Positions 38,626 through 47,745 of a DNA stretch of 64,000 nucleotides are shown here, in pieces. Every line of letters begins with the position of its first letter. Positions within the stretch are counted from its first letter, which is position 1. Under the pieces are notes generated by a model. That model was given only the letters and a program-made list of their open reading frames with translations. It did not search any database and was not told where the DNA came from. The DNA is from Draconibacterium orientale (GTDB lineage Bacteria; Bacteroidota; Bacteroidia; Bacteroidales; Prolixibacteraceae). The stretch is taken from assembly GCF_000626635.1 (NCBI RefSeq), contig NZ_CP007451.1, forward strand, positions 4,012,501-4,076,500, in the 5' to 3' direction. Both the position numbers and the translations under genes were made by a program.

Positions 38626-39594
38626 TTATTCTATAATTATTCCGTTATTATTTATTTTGTATTCAAATGTTTTGGCCACGCTCAGTAATTCGAGTATCCT
38701 TTCCAGCGATTCTTCTTCAAATTCGCCTGAATACTTAAAGTTGCCTGTAACTGAATCGGAAACAAAAATCCGTGTTTCAAAATGGCGTTCCAGTTTTTTC
38801 GAGATGCTAAACAAATCTTCATCGTAAAACCGCAATATTCCATCGCGCCATTGAGCCGGTTTGCCCAGGTCGGTGTGCAATAGCTTCATTTTGCCGGTGT
38901 TGGTGTGGTAATAAGCGCGATCGCCCGGATTCAAAATAGCGGTATTGTTATTTGTATTCGGATTTAGCTGAACCTTGCCTTCGTATAGCGAAATCTCATG
39001 AATATCGTCGGTAGGGTAGGCAACAACATTAAAATGGGTTCCCAAAACTTTTGTTTTAAGGTTCGAGGTTTCGATAATAAAAGGCTTTTCAGCGTTTGGT
39101 GCAACTTCAAAGTAAGCTTCTCCAAACAAGGTGACTTCTCTTTTGTCGCCAATAAACGGTTCGCTGGCAATTAACAACGACGATGAGTTTAACCATACTT
39201 TGGTTCCGTCGCTTAAGGTTATATTTTTAATTTCTTTGGCTCTGCACCTGTACTGGTTTAATGTGGGCGCCTGTTTTCTTTCTATTAAATAGTTTATTGA
39301 AAATGCCATTGATACAATTAATAATATAGTAGCTGCAATTCCGATCCATTTCCATTTACTGGTTTTCGGACTTTGGTGATATGTGAATCCGAGCTTTTTT
39401 TCAGTTTGCTGTATTATAGTGTGTTTCTTGGCTTTTGGGAAATATTTCCTCCAAAAGGTGTTAATTATGGAATAGCTTCGTGCAGTGGATATATGTTTGT
39501 CCATCTTATCATTAAGAAGACCATCTTCTTCTTCGCTGATGGATTCTGTTAATTCTTTTACAATAAGCTCGTAGATATTGTCTTTCTTCGTCAT
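38626..39594 (-). CDS. FecR-family anti-sigma factor
   Basis: 322 residues: cytoplasmic N-terminus, one membrane helix (about 86-105, IGIAATILLIVSMAFSINYL), periplasmic FecR domain (LSDGTKVWLNSSSLL, FEVAPNAEKPFIIET) and the C-terminal DUF4974 (LERILELLSVAKTFEYKI). It would pass the signal from the STN domain of the adjacent SusC to the sigma factor upstream. Confidence 0.93.
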   Translation of the reverse strand: MTKKDNIYELIVKELTESISEEEDGLLNDKMDKHISTARSYSIINTFWRKYFPKAKKHTIIQQTEKKLGFTYHQSPKTSKWKWIGIAATILLIVSMAFSINYLIERKQAPTLNQYRCRAKEIKNITLSDGTKVWLNSSSLLIASEPFIGDKREVTLFGEAYFEVAPNAEKPFIIETSNLKTKVLGTHFNVVAYPTDDIHEISLYEGKVQLNPNTNNNTAILNPGDRAYYHTNTGKMKLLHTDLGKPAQWRDGILRFYDEDLFSISKKLERHFETRIFVSDSVTGNFKYSGEFEEESLERILELLSVAKTFEYKINNNGIIIE

Positions 39595-39719
39595 CTTTTG
39601 TCTTTCTATCTAAAAAGACGTTTGTATTTTATTCTATACCTAATTCAACAATAAAAAAATCAATAATAATTAATTTCTAAGGTAAGAGGGCGGGAAGTAG
39701 GTTTGTACGCCGAGCGCTT

Positions 39720-40319
39720 TTACCATACAAAGGAGAATAAACTGGCTTGTTTTAACGGCGAATTTTTTGCTTTGTTTTTCTTATCAATGCCCAGCGCTTC
39801 GGTAATTTTTTTGAGTGCGGTTACCAGGTGGTTATTCACTGTTTTTTCTGAAATGTTCATTATTTCAGAAATCTCGCGGTGTTTAAACCCATTTATTTTT
39901 GCGAGCGAAAAAGCTTCTCGGCATTTCGGAGGCAGTTCGCCAATGGCTTCGTAAATTTTATTTAGCATTTCTTTTTCTATCGTCTCCTCGTCGGTACTTT
40001 CTACCGCGGGGAAAAGAAAATCGTTGTATTCGTCGATGAATACAATTTTTTCATTTTTCATTTTGCGGAGATGCGACAGGCAGCTGTTTTTTACTGCAAT
40101 AAAAAGGTAGGATCTGATATTATGGATGTTGGGTAGTTCTGATCGTTTATGCCATATCTTAACATAAACATCGCTTACCAGTTCTTCGGCAATTACCTGA
40201 TTGCGTACAAAACTTAAAGCGTACTGAAGTAATTCATCGGAGGTGACTTCCATTAATAACTGAAAGCTGCGGGTGTTACCTCCGGCAATTAACAGTTTAG
40301 TTTTTTGATCGTTTAGCAT
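39720..40319 (-). CDS. ECF RNA polymerase sigma factor
   Basis: 199-residue sigma-70 of the ECF group. Region 2 includes VSDVYVKIWHKR and SYLFIAVKNSCLSHLR; region 4 is the HTH LPPKCREAFSLAKINGFKHREISEIM. It precedes the FecR-type anti-sigma and SusC genes, the usual order for a glycan-sensing sigma system. Confidence 0.94.
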   Translation of the reverse strand: MLNDQKTKLLIAGGNTRSFQLLMEVTSDELLQYALSFVRNQVIAEELVSDVYVKIWHKRSELPNIHNIRSYLFIAVKNSCLSHLRKMKNEKIVFIDEYNDFLFPAVESTDEETIEKEMLNKIYEAIGELPPKCREAFSLAKINGFKHREISEIMNISEKTVNNHLVTALKKITEALGIDKKNKAKNSPLKQASLFSFVW

Positions 40320-40438
40320 CTAGTTATAGCTAGTTGTGTAGCTCTTCTATCAAAAAGATACACTTTAGTTTAGTTTAATTAAAATAAAAGTAGTGAACCT
40401 GAACGTAAAAAAAAGTATTTTTACATAAAATGATTTGT

Positions 40439-42085
40439 TTAGTTTATTGATATGGTTCTGTAATTGCCATAAATAGTGGCTTTTGGGTGTTTTGCAACCG
40501 TTCGGTACTGGTAGGTAATTTTTTTGTTTTTTACCGGAAGCCTGAACATAAATACGTTATCTGTTATTTCCAGATTTTTAGTTTCCGTCCATTGATTAGC
40601 AATGAGCTCATCAATAAAGTCCGGGCGAACACGATATTGAAAACAAACGTTAAGATTGTTTCCGTCGCCCTGTTCAATAATTTTACCGTTAAATTGTATG
40701 AAATTTGTGCTGCCTGATGGTATGATTTGTGCCTCTTCGGTAGCAACTACAGGCGGATGAAACGCAGGCCGGACATTGGTAATTTTTAAAACAAGCGGGT
40801 AGTTCCATTTATTATTGTTGTATAAACGCTGTGCGCGCACACACGAAATGTGCAGGCCATCTTCTTCCTGGTTAAAAAATGTAGTTCCATTTGTTTCCGG
40901 CATGTATTCAACACGTTTTCCCGATTGCCCCAGCACTTCAACATTGGAATTTTCAGTAGTACCAACCGATTTCAATACAAATTCGCGACGTTCGCCACGC
41001 GGCCATTCCGTTTGTTGGGTAAGAATGGCATAAAGTGTTTTGTCTTCCGGTTTCCAGGTAAACCAAATATTTTCTTCGTTCGGAATAATCCACGGTTTTG
41101 TTGCTTCAATTGCTTCGCCGTTAAGGAAATTCCAGGCGGCAATTTCGCGCAACAGGTTTTCCTGCTCTTCGGCAACTGCACCATTTGGTTTTGGCCCTAT
41201 ATTGAGTAGTTGATTACCTCCTTTTGCGCGTGTTTCAACCAATATTTCAATTAGCCGGGCACCGGATTTATATATTTCGTTAGCCGGTTTGTAAGCCCAT
41301 TGCGTTCCCATGGTTAAACATGCTTCCCACGCATCGGGAAGCGGGGTGCCGGGCAACGTTTGTTCCGGTGTTTCCATGGCGCCGCGGGTAATTACCACAT
41401 CGGGGTGAAGTTCCCACGCTACTTGTTTGCATTTTTCAAGTAAAGGTCCTTCGCCTCCATCGTAGAAAAGAATATCGATATCGCCATATTTGGCCATTAG
41501 TTCAATGGTCTGAAGTTCATTCAGCTCCGCATATTTGTTCATAATATGCTGAGGAATGTCGTTGATGTTTGTGCGGCGGATTTCGAGCCCGTTTTCATGC
41601 AGGAAATGAAAATCTTCAGGAGAAAAATAAAATCCAACAGCCAGCCCTGCCTCGCGCGTAGCTTCTACATATTCTTCCAGCAGGTCTTTTTTATAGGGCG
41701 TGTTGGTAATGTTAAAGTCGGTGGTTTCGGTGTCCCACATGCAAAAGCCGGAGTGGTGTTTTGTGGTGAACACAATGTATTTCATTCCGGCCAATCTGGC
41801 CAGAGTTGCAATTTCTTTGGCATCAAAATCTTTCGGGTTAAACGTTTTTGGAAGCTCGTTAATGTAACGGTCCAGGTAATCTTCAGATGCTCCAACCATC
41901 GAATGGCTGATTACAACTCCCAGTTGGCTGTCGAAACTAAAATGGATGAACAGGCCAAAACCGAGATCGCGAAACCATTCAACACGTTCGGGTTTGTTCA
42001 GGTTTAGTACTTCGTTGTTTGGTGTTTGTGCCCATAAAGCTAACGAGAATGTTAGTAGCAGAAATGTTATGCCCGACTTTATCAT
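40439..42085 (-). CDS. Secreted alpha-L-fucosidase, GH29
   Basis: 548 residues with a signal peptide (TFLLLTFSLALWAQ). GH29 features: WFRDLGFGLFIHF near the N-terminus, YIVFTTKHHSGFCMWDTE, and the nucleophile Asp (D209) in DILFYDGG. A C-terminal beta-sandwich follows from about residue 350. It would release fucose from host or algal glycans and lies directly upstream of the sigma/anti-sigma/SusCD group on the same strand, suggesting a fucosylated target. Confidence 0.92.
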   Translation of the reverse strand: MIKSGITFLLLTFSLALWAQTPNNEVLNLNKPERVEWFRDLGFGLFIHFSFDSQLGVVISHSMVGASEDYLDRYINELPKTFNPKDFDAKEIATLARLAGMKYIVFTTKHHSGFCMWDTETTDFNITNTPYKKDLLEEYVEATREAGLAVGFYFSPEDFHFLHENGLEIRRTNINDIPQHIMNKYAELNELQTIELMAKYGDIDILFYDGGEGPLLEKCKQVAWELHPDVVITRGAMETPEQTLPGTPLPDAWEACLTMGTQWAYKPANEIYKSGARLIEILVETRAKGGNQLLNIGPKPNGAVAEEQENLLREIAAWNFLNGEAIEATKPWIIPNEENIWFTWKPEDKTLYAILTQQTEWPRGERREFVLKSVGTTENSNVEVLGQSGKRVEYMPETNGTTFFNQEEDGLHISCVRAQRLYNNNKWNYPLVLKITNVRPAFHPPVVATEEAQIIPSGSTNFIQFNGKIIEQGDGNNLNVCFQYRVRPDFIDELIANQWTETKNLEITDNVFMFRLPVKNKKITYQYRTVAKHPKATIYGNYRTISIN

Positions 42086-42269
42086 AGTAAGAAAGATTGA
42101 TGTTTTAAGGACTGTTAATGTACTAAAAAATAGCTGGCGTGCAAGTTCTGAAATGGGGATGTTTTTTTTGAGAAAAGCAATGTTTTGCTAATCAGGACTA
42201 TACATTTTTTATACAATGAAATAAAACCATATCGACTGGAAAAAACCAAAATTTCTATTAAAATACTAC

Positions 42270-42291
42270 ATTTGTAATATGTAGTACATTA
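42270..42291. promoter_or_regulatory. Predicted operator 1, in front of the GntR gene
   Basis: Contains TTTGTAATATGTAGTACA with the perfect palindrome ATGTAGTACAT, 34 bp before the regulator ATG. It overlaps TACATTTG (42267-42274), a -7 promoter box, so binding would block transcription. Matches two further sites in the cluster. Confidence 0.75.
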
Positions 42292-42324
42292 AACGTATTT
42301 ACCACTCGACCAAAATTTACCAAA

Positions 42325-43050
42325 ATGGATGAAGTCTTTAGAAAAATCGGGAGCAAGTTAACGCTGAGCCAAAAAATTGAGCGCAGAATTGAAGCTGCTA
42401 TTCGTGAAAAAAAATTGCCGGTAGGATCAAGATTACCAACCGAAAGAGAATTGTGCGAATCGTTTGGTGTTAGCCGAACAGCATTGCGCGAAGCACTGCG
42501 TAGGCTAAGTGCACGAGGATTGGTAGAAATAACAAAAGGCAGCGGAATGACGGTTACCGGGTTAAAGATTGACGATGCCATTGAAAACCTGAACTTGTAT
42601 TACGACATGCAGTTCGACCACAACCTGATTGCACAAATTATTGAAGTGCGCAGGTTATTTGAGCCCGAGATTGCCGGCCTGGCAGCCAAACAACGCACAC
42701 AAAACGATTTAAGCGATATTCAGGATAATATTGAAGCTTTTAAAGCCTGTAACCCTGATAATATTCAAATGGAAGCCGATTTGGACAATAAATTCCATTT
42801 GCTTATTGCAAAAGCAACGCATAACCCGATTGTACAGATTTCGATGGAGCCAATATATTCGTTGCTGCCACGTATGAGAAACCTTATTTATGCAAATGTG
42901 GAAGGCGAAAAAGACATTACTCTGGAATATCATCTGAAGATTTTTGATGTAATAAACAAACAAAAAAGCGACGAGGCAGCAGAGCTGATGAGAGTGCATT
43001 TGCGCCGTACAATGGAAATCTATCAGAAATACCTGCACAACTCTTATTAG
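42325..43050 (+). CDS. GntR-family (FadR/FCD) transcriptional regulator
   Basis: 241 residues: N-terminal winged helix (RLPTERELCESFGVSRTALREALRRLSARGLVE) and C-terminal all-helical FCD ligand domain with metal-type histidines (HLLIAKATHNP, YHLKIFDVI). Such regulators bind palindromes of the form TnGTA-N-TACnA, which is what occurs upstream of this gene, at 44566 and at 48643. Likely a repressor of the peptidoglycan-recycling cluster, induced by a sugar acid or muropeptide-derived ligand (inference). First gene of the cluster. Confidence 0.92.
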   Translation: MDEVFRKIGSKLTLSQKIERRIEAAIREKKLPVGSRLPTERELCESFGVSRTALREALRRLSARGLVEITKGSGMTVTGLKIDDAIENLNLYYDMQFDHNLIAQIIEVRRLFEPEIAGLAAKQRTQNDLSDIQDNIEAFKACNPDNIQMEADLDNKFHLLIAKATHNPIVQISMEPIYSLLPRMRNLIYANVEGEKDITLEYHLKIFDVINKQKSDEAAELMRVHLRRTMEIYQKYLHNSY

Positions 43051-43064
43051 CATAAAATGGTTGT

Positions 43065-44498
43065 ATGAAATTTTTAACTGGAGTTTTTTTTATTGGGCTG
43101 GCATTATTTGTTTTTGCCTGTCAAAATAAAAACAGCGAAGTGTTCAACTATCAAAATTATTTATCAAAGGGAAAATTCAAAGAAGCCGAAAGCAGGTTGA
43201 ATGAGCAACTTGCTGATGACCCGCAGAACGACAAGTTGCTGGTTCAACTGGAAACCATTCGTCGTTTACGAAAAGAGTTTCCTTACACGCAGGCTGATGT
43301 AAAAGAGCAGTTGCGCGAATATTTCCCGGATATCACCGACGAAGACCTGAAGCAATGGGAAAATGCCAGGCAGTTGGAGATGCGTGTTATCGATGGTGAA
43401 AAGCGCTATTTCTCAAGGTCGGTGAGTAACTTTTTTCGTTTGAATGAAGCCGCGGGAAAAATAAGGGAAGAAAAAAACGGGAAAGCTTACGATGGCGTGG
43501 AAGATTTTCAGCAAACCGTTATTCCGCAGTGGTTTAAAAAAAACATGGAGCCACGCACGCCTTTTGCTCCGCAGCGAATAAAAGTAAATTATACGATTAC
43601 CTTGGATGCCAATGCCGTGCCGGATGGCGAACTGGTAAAATGTTGGTTGCCCTATCCGCGAACCGGATCGGAGCGTTTGCCGAAAGTGGAATTTTTGGAG
43701 GCCAGCCAGGGCGATTATACTATTGCTCCGAACGAAACCATGCAGCGAACCGTTTACATGGAGAAAAAGGCAGTGCAAGATGAGGAGACCGTTTTTCAAA
43801 TCTCCTACCTGTTTGAATCCGCAGCACAGTGGTTCGATATTAAACCGGAAGAAGTTCAGGCTTACGACAAAAACTCTGAACTATATAAAAAATTTACTGC
43901 CGAGCGTTTGCCGCACATCGTATTTAACGACCACGTAAAATCGTTAGCTAAAAGTGTTGTTGGCAGCGAAAAGAATCCGGTAAAGCGGGTCGAATTACTG
44001 TATTACTGGATGAACGATAATATTCCGTGGGCCGGTGCGCTCGAATATTCGGTTATGTCTTGTATTCCGTGTTATGTGCTCGAAAACAAGCACGGCGATT
44101 GCGGTATGCAAACCTTTTTGTTTTTGAGTATGGCCCGCAGTCTAGGAATTCCGTGTAAATGGCAAAGTGGCTGGTATTTGTTACCGCAAACCAAAAACCT
44201 GCACGATTGGGCCGAAGTGTATTACGAAGGAGTGGGTTGGGTGCCGGTAGATCCATCGTTTAAACTGATCGATTCAGACGATATGCGTATAAAAGAGTTT
44301 TACCTGAACGGACTGGATTGTTACCGTTTGGTGGTAAACGATGATTATGCCTGCGAACTGGTTCCGCCTAAAAAGTTCTACAGAAGCGAACCTTTTGATT
44401 TCCAGCGTGGAGAGCTGGAGTGGGAGGGCGGTAACCTGTATTTCGACACATGGGATTATCACCTCGATTTTGAATATTTGCCGGCTACCGAAAACTAA
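43065..44498 (+). CDS. Transglutaminase-like lipoprotein
   Basis: 477 residues; lipoprotein signal GVFFIGLALFVFAC. The transglutaminase-core triad is visible: Cys in KHGDCGMQTFLF, His in LHDWAEVYY, Asp in WVPVDPS. In bacteria such domains often act as cysteine peptidases or amidases on peptide bonds; next to an NlpC/P60 gene a role on cell-wall peptides is plausible. It starts 14 bp after the regulator gene, so both are probably one transcript. Confidence 0.88.
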   Translation: MKFLTGVFFIGLALFVFACQNKNSEVFNYQNYLSKGKFKEAESRLNEQLADDPQNDKLLVQLETIRRLRKEFPYTQADVKEQLREYFPDITDEDLKQWENARQLEMRVIDGEKRYFSRSVSNFFRLNEAAGKIREEKNGKAYDGVEDFQQTVIPQWFKKNMEPRTPFAPQRIKVNYTITLDANAVPDGELVKCWLPYPRTGSERLPKVEFLEASQGDYTIAPNETMQRTVYMEKKAVQDEETVFQISYLFESAAQWFDIKPEEVQAYDKNSELYKKFTAERLPHIVFNDHVKSLAKSVVGSEKNPVKRVELLYYWMNDNIPWAGALEYSVMSCIPCYVLENKHGDCGMQTFLFLSMARSLGIPCKWQSGWYLLPQTKNLHDWAEVYYEGVGWVPVDPSFKLIDSDDMRIKEFYLNGLDCYRLVVNDDYACELVPPKKFYRSEPFDFQRGELEWEGGNLYFDTWDYHLDFEYLPATEN

Positions 44499-44565
44499 TC
44501 GTATATTGATGTTTAGTATGAATTTTTAATGGGTTATTCTTCGGAAACATCGCTTTAAAATTTAT

Positions 44566-44587
44566 ATTTGTAATATGTAATACAAAT
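44566..44587. promoter_or_regulatory. Predicted operator 2, in front of the NlpC/P60 gene
   Basis: TTTGTAATATGTAATACA core within a 22-bp imperfect palindrome (18 of 22 positions symmetric), ending 11 bp before the ATG. Overlaps the -7 box TATATTTG (44563-44570). Confidence 0.78.
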
Positions 44588-44598
44588 CTTGTAAGGCA

Positions 44599-45786
44599 AT
44601 GAAATTTACTCACATAATTTTTCTATTCTTTTTGCTTATGGCATCTTGTACGCAGCAGCAGCAATCATCACACATTGAGCAACAAGTTGATCAGTTGATC
44701 GATCAGCAAATTAAAGATAAACGTGTAGAATACTGTAAAGTAAGTGTTTCTGAAAAAGATGGTCAGACGGCGATAACCGGAGCCACCGTTTCGAAAACTA
44801 CCTTTGATGCGTTGAAAACATTTGCATCGGAAAAAAGATGTGACTTTTCTGTTGTCCTGTTGCCCGATGACACTTTTAGCGAAAATCCGTGGGGCATTGT
44901 AACTATCTCGGTTTGTAATATTCGGAGTAATCCAAGGCATTCAGCCGAAATGTTAACGCAGGCCATTTTGGGAACACCTGTTAAAGTTTACCGCAAAGAC
45001 GATGGCTGGTATTTAATCCAAACGCCCGACCGTTATTTTGGCTGGGTTGACGGCGCCGCGATTGTCGTAAAAAGCAACGAGGAAATGGTGGAATGGAAAG
45101 CCTATAAAAAAGTTCTTTATAAAAATCAATATGGTTTTGCCTATGCTGAAGCGGATGCGAAATCAAGCATCGCAACCGACCTGGTACTGGATAACTTGCT
45201 GACTGTGGCCGATGAAACAGCCGGATTTTATAAAACTGTTTTGGCCGACGGGCGTGAGGCTTTTGTGAAAAAAGACGAATGTATGGGCCTTGATAGTTGG
45301 TACAATAAAAGTGTTGCAGCAAAAGATGTGCTGGCAACGGCCCAAAAATTTATGGGTGTTCCGTATTTGTGGGGCGGTACTTCGGCAAAAATGGTGGATT
45401 GTAGCGGATTTGTTAAATCGGCTTATTACAATTACGGAGTAATTTTGCAACGCGATGCATCGCAGCAAACTTTATACGGAGAGTTGGTTGACACGCAAAA
45501 TGGCTACGATACATTAGCGCCCGGTGATCTGGTGTTTTTTGGACGAAAAGCTACTGCTGACCAACTTGAAAGAGTTACTCATGTTGGTTTGTTTTTGGGC
45601 GATCAGGAGTTTGTTCACGCATCAGGAAAAGTGCGTGTAAACAGCTTGAATCCCGACAGTGAAAAATATACCGGGCATTACGAAAAAGGCTTTGTTCGTG
45701 CCCGCCGTATTATCGACAATGTTGATGGCGATGGAATTGAGTGGGTGGTCGACAACGTGTTTTTTAAACAGGTTTTACCGGAATAA
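44599..45786 (+). CDS. NlpC/P60 endopeptidase lipoprotein with SH3 domains
   Basis: 395 residues: lipoprotein signal ending LMASC, two SH3-like domains (about 95-150 and 165-225), then an NlpC/P60 domain with catalytic Cys in VDCSGFVKSAYY and His in VTHVGLFLG. Family members cut the D-Glu/diamino-acid bond of wall peptides, releasing L-Ala-D-Glu, the substrate of the epimerase encoded 18 bp downstream. Controlled by its own operator-bearing promoter. Confidence 0.92.
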   Translation: MKFTHIIFLFFLLMASCTQQQQSSHIEQQVDQLIDQQIKDKRVEYCKVSVSEKDGQTAITGATVSKTTFDALKTFASEKRCDFSVVLLPDDTFSENPWGIVTISVCNIRSNPRHSAEMLTQAILGTPVKVYRKDDGWYLIQTPDRYFGWVDGAAIVVKSNEEMVEWKAYKKVLYKNQYGFAYAEADAKSSIATDLVLDNLLTVADETAGFYKTVLADGREAFVKKDECMGLDSWYNKSVAAKDVLATAQKFMGVPYLWGGTSAKMVDCSGFVKSAYYNYGVILQRDASQQTLYGELVDTQNGYDTLAPGDLVFFGRKATADQLERVTHVGLFLGDQEFVHASGKVRVNSLNPDSEKYTGHYEKGFVRARRIIDNVDGDGIEWVVDNVFFKQVLPE

Positions 45787-45804
45787 TATCAAGAATAAGA
45801 ACAC

Positions 45805-46818
45805 ATGCAATTACGTTTTAAACCTTTTGAACTTCAGTTAAAACACACGTTTACACTAGCCACAAGTTCGCGCACAACCACACCAGTTATGTTGGTTGAG
45901 TTGGAACACGATGGGCTGATTGGATACGGCGAAGCTTCGATGCCGCCGTATTTGGGCGAATCGCACGAAACAGTTGCCCGATTTTTGAAAAAAGTGGACT
46001 TGACGGGTTTTAACGATCCGTTCCGTATGGACGAAATTCTGGAATATGTAGATCAGTTGGAGCCCGGAAACCGCGCGGCAAAAGCCTGTATTGATATTGC
46101 ATTGCACGATTTGGTAGGTAAAATACTGGGGCAGCCCTGGTATAAAATATGGGGATTAAAACCGGAAAACACGCCCTACACAACATTTACCATTGGTATA
46201 GATACGCGCGAAGTGGTAATTGAAAAAACCAAGGAGGCTGCCGAGTTTAAAATGCTAAAGGTGAAGATGGGGCGCGACAACGACAAAGAGCTGATTGAAA
46301 CCATTCTTTCGGTTACTGATGTGCCTTTATGTGTGGATGTAAACCAGGGCTGGAAAGATAAACATGAAGCGCTGGAAATGATTCACTGGATGAAGGAGAA
46401 AGGGATTGTTTTTGTGGAGCAGCCCATGCCAAAAGAACAGCTGGATGACATGGCCTGGCTAACAGCACACAGCCCGCTGCCAACGATTGCCGACGAAGCT
46501 TTTCAGCGCATTTACGATATTCCGAAATTTAAAGATGTTTACTCGGGTATAAACATTAAGCTGATGAAAAGCACCGGCATGCGCGAAGCAAAGAAAATGA
46601 TTGATGTGGCGCGGGCTCTTGATATGAATGTAATGATCGGGTGTATGACAGAAACTTCGTGCGCCATTTCTGCAGCCTCGCAATTATCGCCACTTTGCGA
46701 TTGGGCCGATCTTGATGGTGCCTTGCTAATTACCAACGATGTTTTTGATGGGATGAAAGTGATTGACGGAAAAGTTACTTTGTTCGATCTTCCGGGAATT
46801 GGCGTGGTTAAGCGCTAA
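45805..46818 (+). CDS. L-Ala-D/L-Glu dipeptide epimerase (enolase superfamily)
   Basis: 337 residues. Active-site motifs KVKMG, CVDVNQGW, VEQPMP, IADEAF and IKLMKSTG are all present. Context (NlpC/P60 upstream, MurQ and AmpG nearby) points to conversion of L-Ala-D-Glu from wall peptides into L-Ala-L-Glu for hydrolysis. It belongs to the same operon as the NlpC/P60 gene. The stop codon lies in a palindromic repeat. Confidence 0.9.
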   Translation: MQLRFKPFELQLKHTFTLATSSRTTTPVMLVELEHDGLIGYGEASMPPYLGESHETVARFLKKVDLTGFNDPFRMDEILEYVDQLEPGNRAAKACIDIALHDLVGKILGQPWYKIWGLKPENTPYTTFTIGIDTREVVIEKTKEAAEFKMLKVKMGRDNDKELIETILSVTDVPLCVDVNQGWKDKHEALEMIHWMKEKGIVFVEQPMPKEQLDDMAWLTAHSPLPTIADEAFQRIYDIPKFKDVYSGINIKLMKSTGMREAKKMIDVARALDMNVMIGCMTETSCAISAASQLSPLCDWADLDGALLITNDVFDGMKVIDGKVTLFDLPGIGVVKR

Positions 46819-46842
46819 TTGGTTCGAAACCGCTTAGCGCTT
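46810..46842. repeat. AAGCGCTAA palindrome over the epimerase stop
   Basis: Arms AAGCGCTAA and TTAGCGCTT with an inner GGTT/AACC pairing; related to the AAGCGCTAAGCGGTT palindromes at 60.3-61.1 kb. The gene stop TAA is part of the left arm. Confidence 0.75.
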
Positions 46843-46850
46843 ATACAAAA

Positions 46851-46893
46851 AAAAGAACCGAAAAACTGAGTCGTCAGTAGTTTCGGTTCTTTT
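46851..46893. terminator. Bidirectional terminator between epimerase and murQ
   Basis: 13-bp arms AAAAGAACCGAAA/TTTCGGTTCTTTT plus an inner ACTGA/TCAGT stem, A-run on one side and T-run on the other, between convergent genes. Confidence 0.9.
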
Positions 46894-46919
46894 TTCTTTT
46901 GTAAAGACTTTTAACTGTC

Positions 46920-47741
46920 TTAAAGCGATTTCTGTTCTTTTTTCTTGTAGTTATCGAGTACGGCCCGAACTGAACCGTGCAGGAGTAAAAGGCGTTTGGC
47001 TTCTTCAAAATCAATACCCAGTTCATCAACGATCATTGTCGATCCGCGCTCAACCAGCTTTTTGTTTGTGAGCTGCATATCCACCATTTTGTTGCCTTTT
47101 ACGCGTCCCAGTTTTATCATCAGCGAGGTGGTGATCATATTCAACACCATTTTTTGTGCTGTTCCGGCTTTCATTCGTGTGCTTCCGGTTACAAACTCGG
47201 GGCCAACAATGGGCTCTATGGCGATTTTTGCCACCTTTGCAATTTCCGAGTCCGGGTTACAGGTGATGCAGGCCGTAAGCAGTCCGTTGTTGTTGCCATC
47301 TTTCAGGGCGCCAATAACGTAAGGTGTACCTCCCGATGCTGCAATTCCAACAATGGTATCACGCTCATTCACCTGAAACTTTTGCAGGTCTTCCCAACCA
47401 CCATGAATATTGTCTTCAGCAGCTTCAACAGCTTTGCGAATGGCGCGGTCGCCACCGGCAATAAGACCGATTACAACGCCATCGGGCATGCCATATGTAG
47501 GTGGTATTTCCGATGCGTCAAGAATGCCCAATCGTCCGCTGGTGCCGGCTCCCAAATAGAACAGGCGGCCACCTGACTTGATGCGGTCAACCAGTTGGGT
47601 AACCAGTTTTTCTATCTGTGGAATTTCTTTTTGTACGGCAATATGAATTTTTGCATCCTCGTTGTTTATTCCCGTTAACAGCTCTTCAACTGTCATTTGG
47701 TCGAGGTTGTCGTATAAAGATGATGATTCTGTAACCCTCAT
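46920..47741 (-). CDS. murQ: N-acetylmuramic acid 6-phosphate etherase
   Basis: Cleaves the lactyl ether of MurNAc 6-phosphate to give GlcNAc 6-phosphate. 273 residues with the SIS sugar-phosphate domain (LGAGTSGRLGILDASEIPP, GIAASGGTPYVIGAL) and the family end segment; slightly shorter than the E. coli enzyme. The kinase gene lies 4 bp upstream on the same strand, so phosphorylation and ether cleavage are encoded together. Confidence 0.94.
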   Translation of the reverse strand: MRVTESSSLYDNLDQMTVEELLTGINNEDAKIHIAVQKEIPQIEKLVTQLVDRIKSGGRLFYLGAGTSGRLGILDASEIPPTYGMPDGVVIGLIAGGDRAIRKAVEAAEDNIHGGWEDLQKFQVNERDTIVGIAASGGTPYVIGALKDGNNNGLLTACITCNPDSEIAKVAKIAIEPIVGPEFVTGSTRMKAGTAQKMVLNMITTSLMIKLGRVKGNKMVDMQLTNKKLVERGSTMIVDELGIDFEEAKRLLLLHGSVRAVLDNYKKKEQKSL

Positions 47742-47745
47742 TTTC

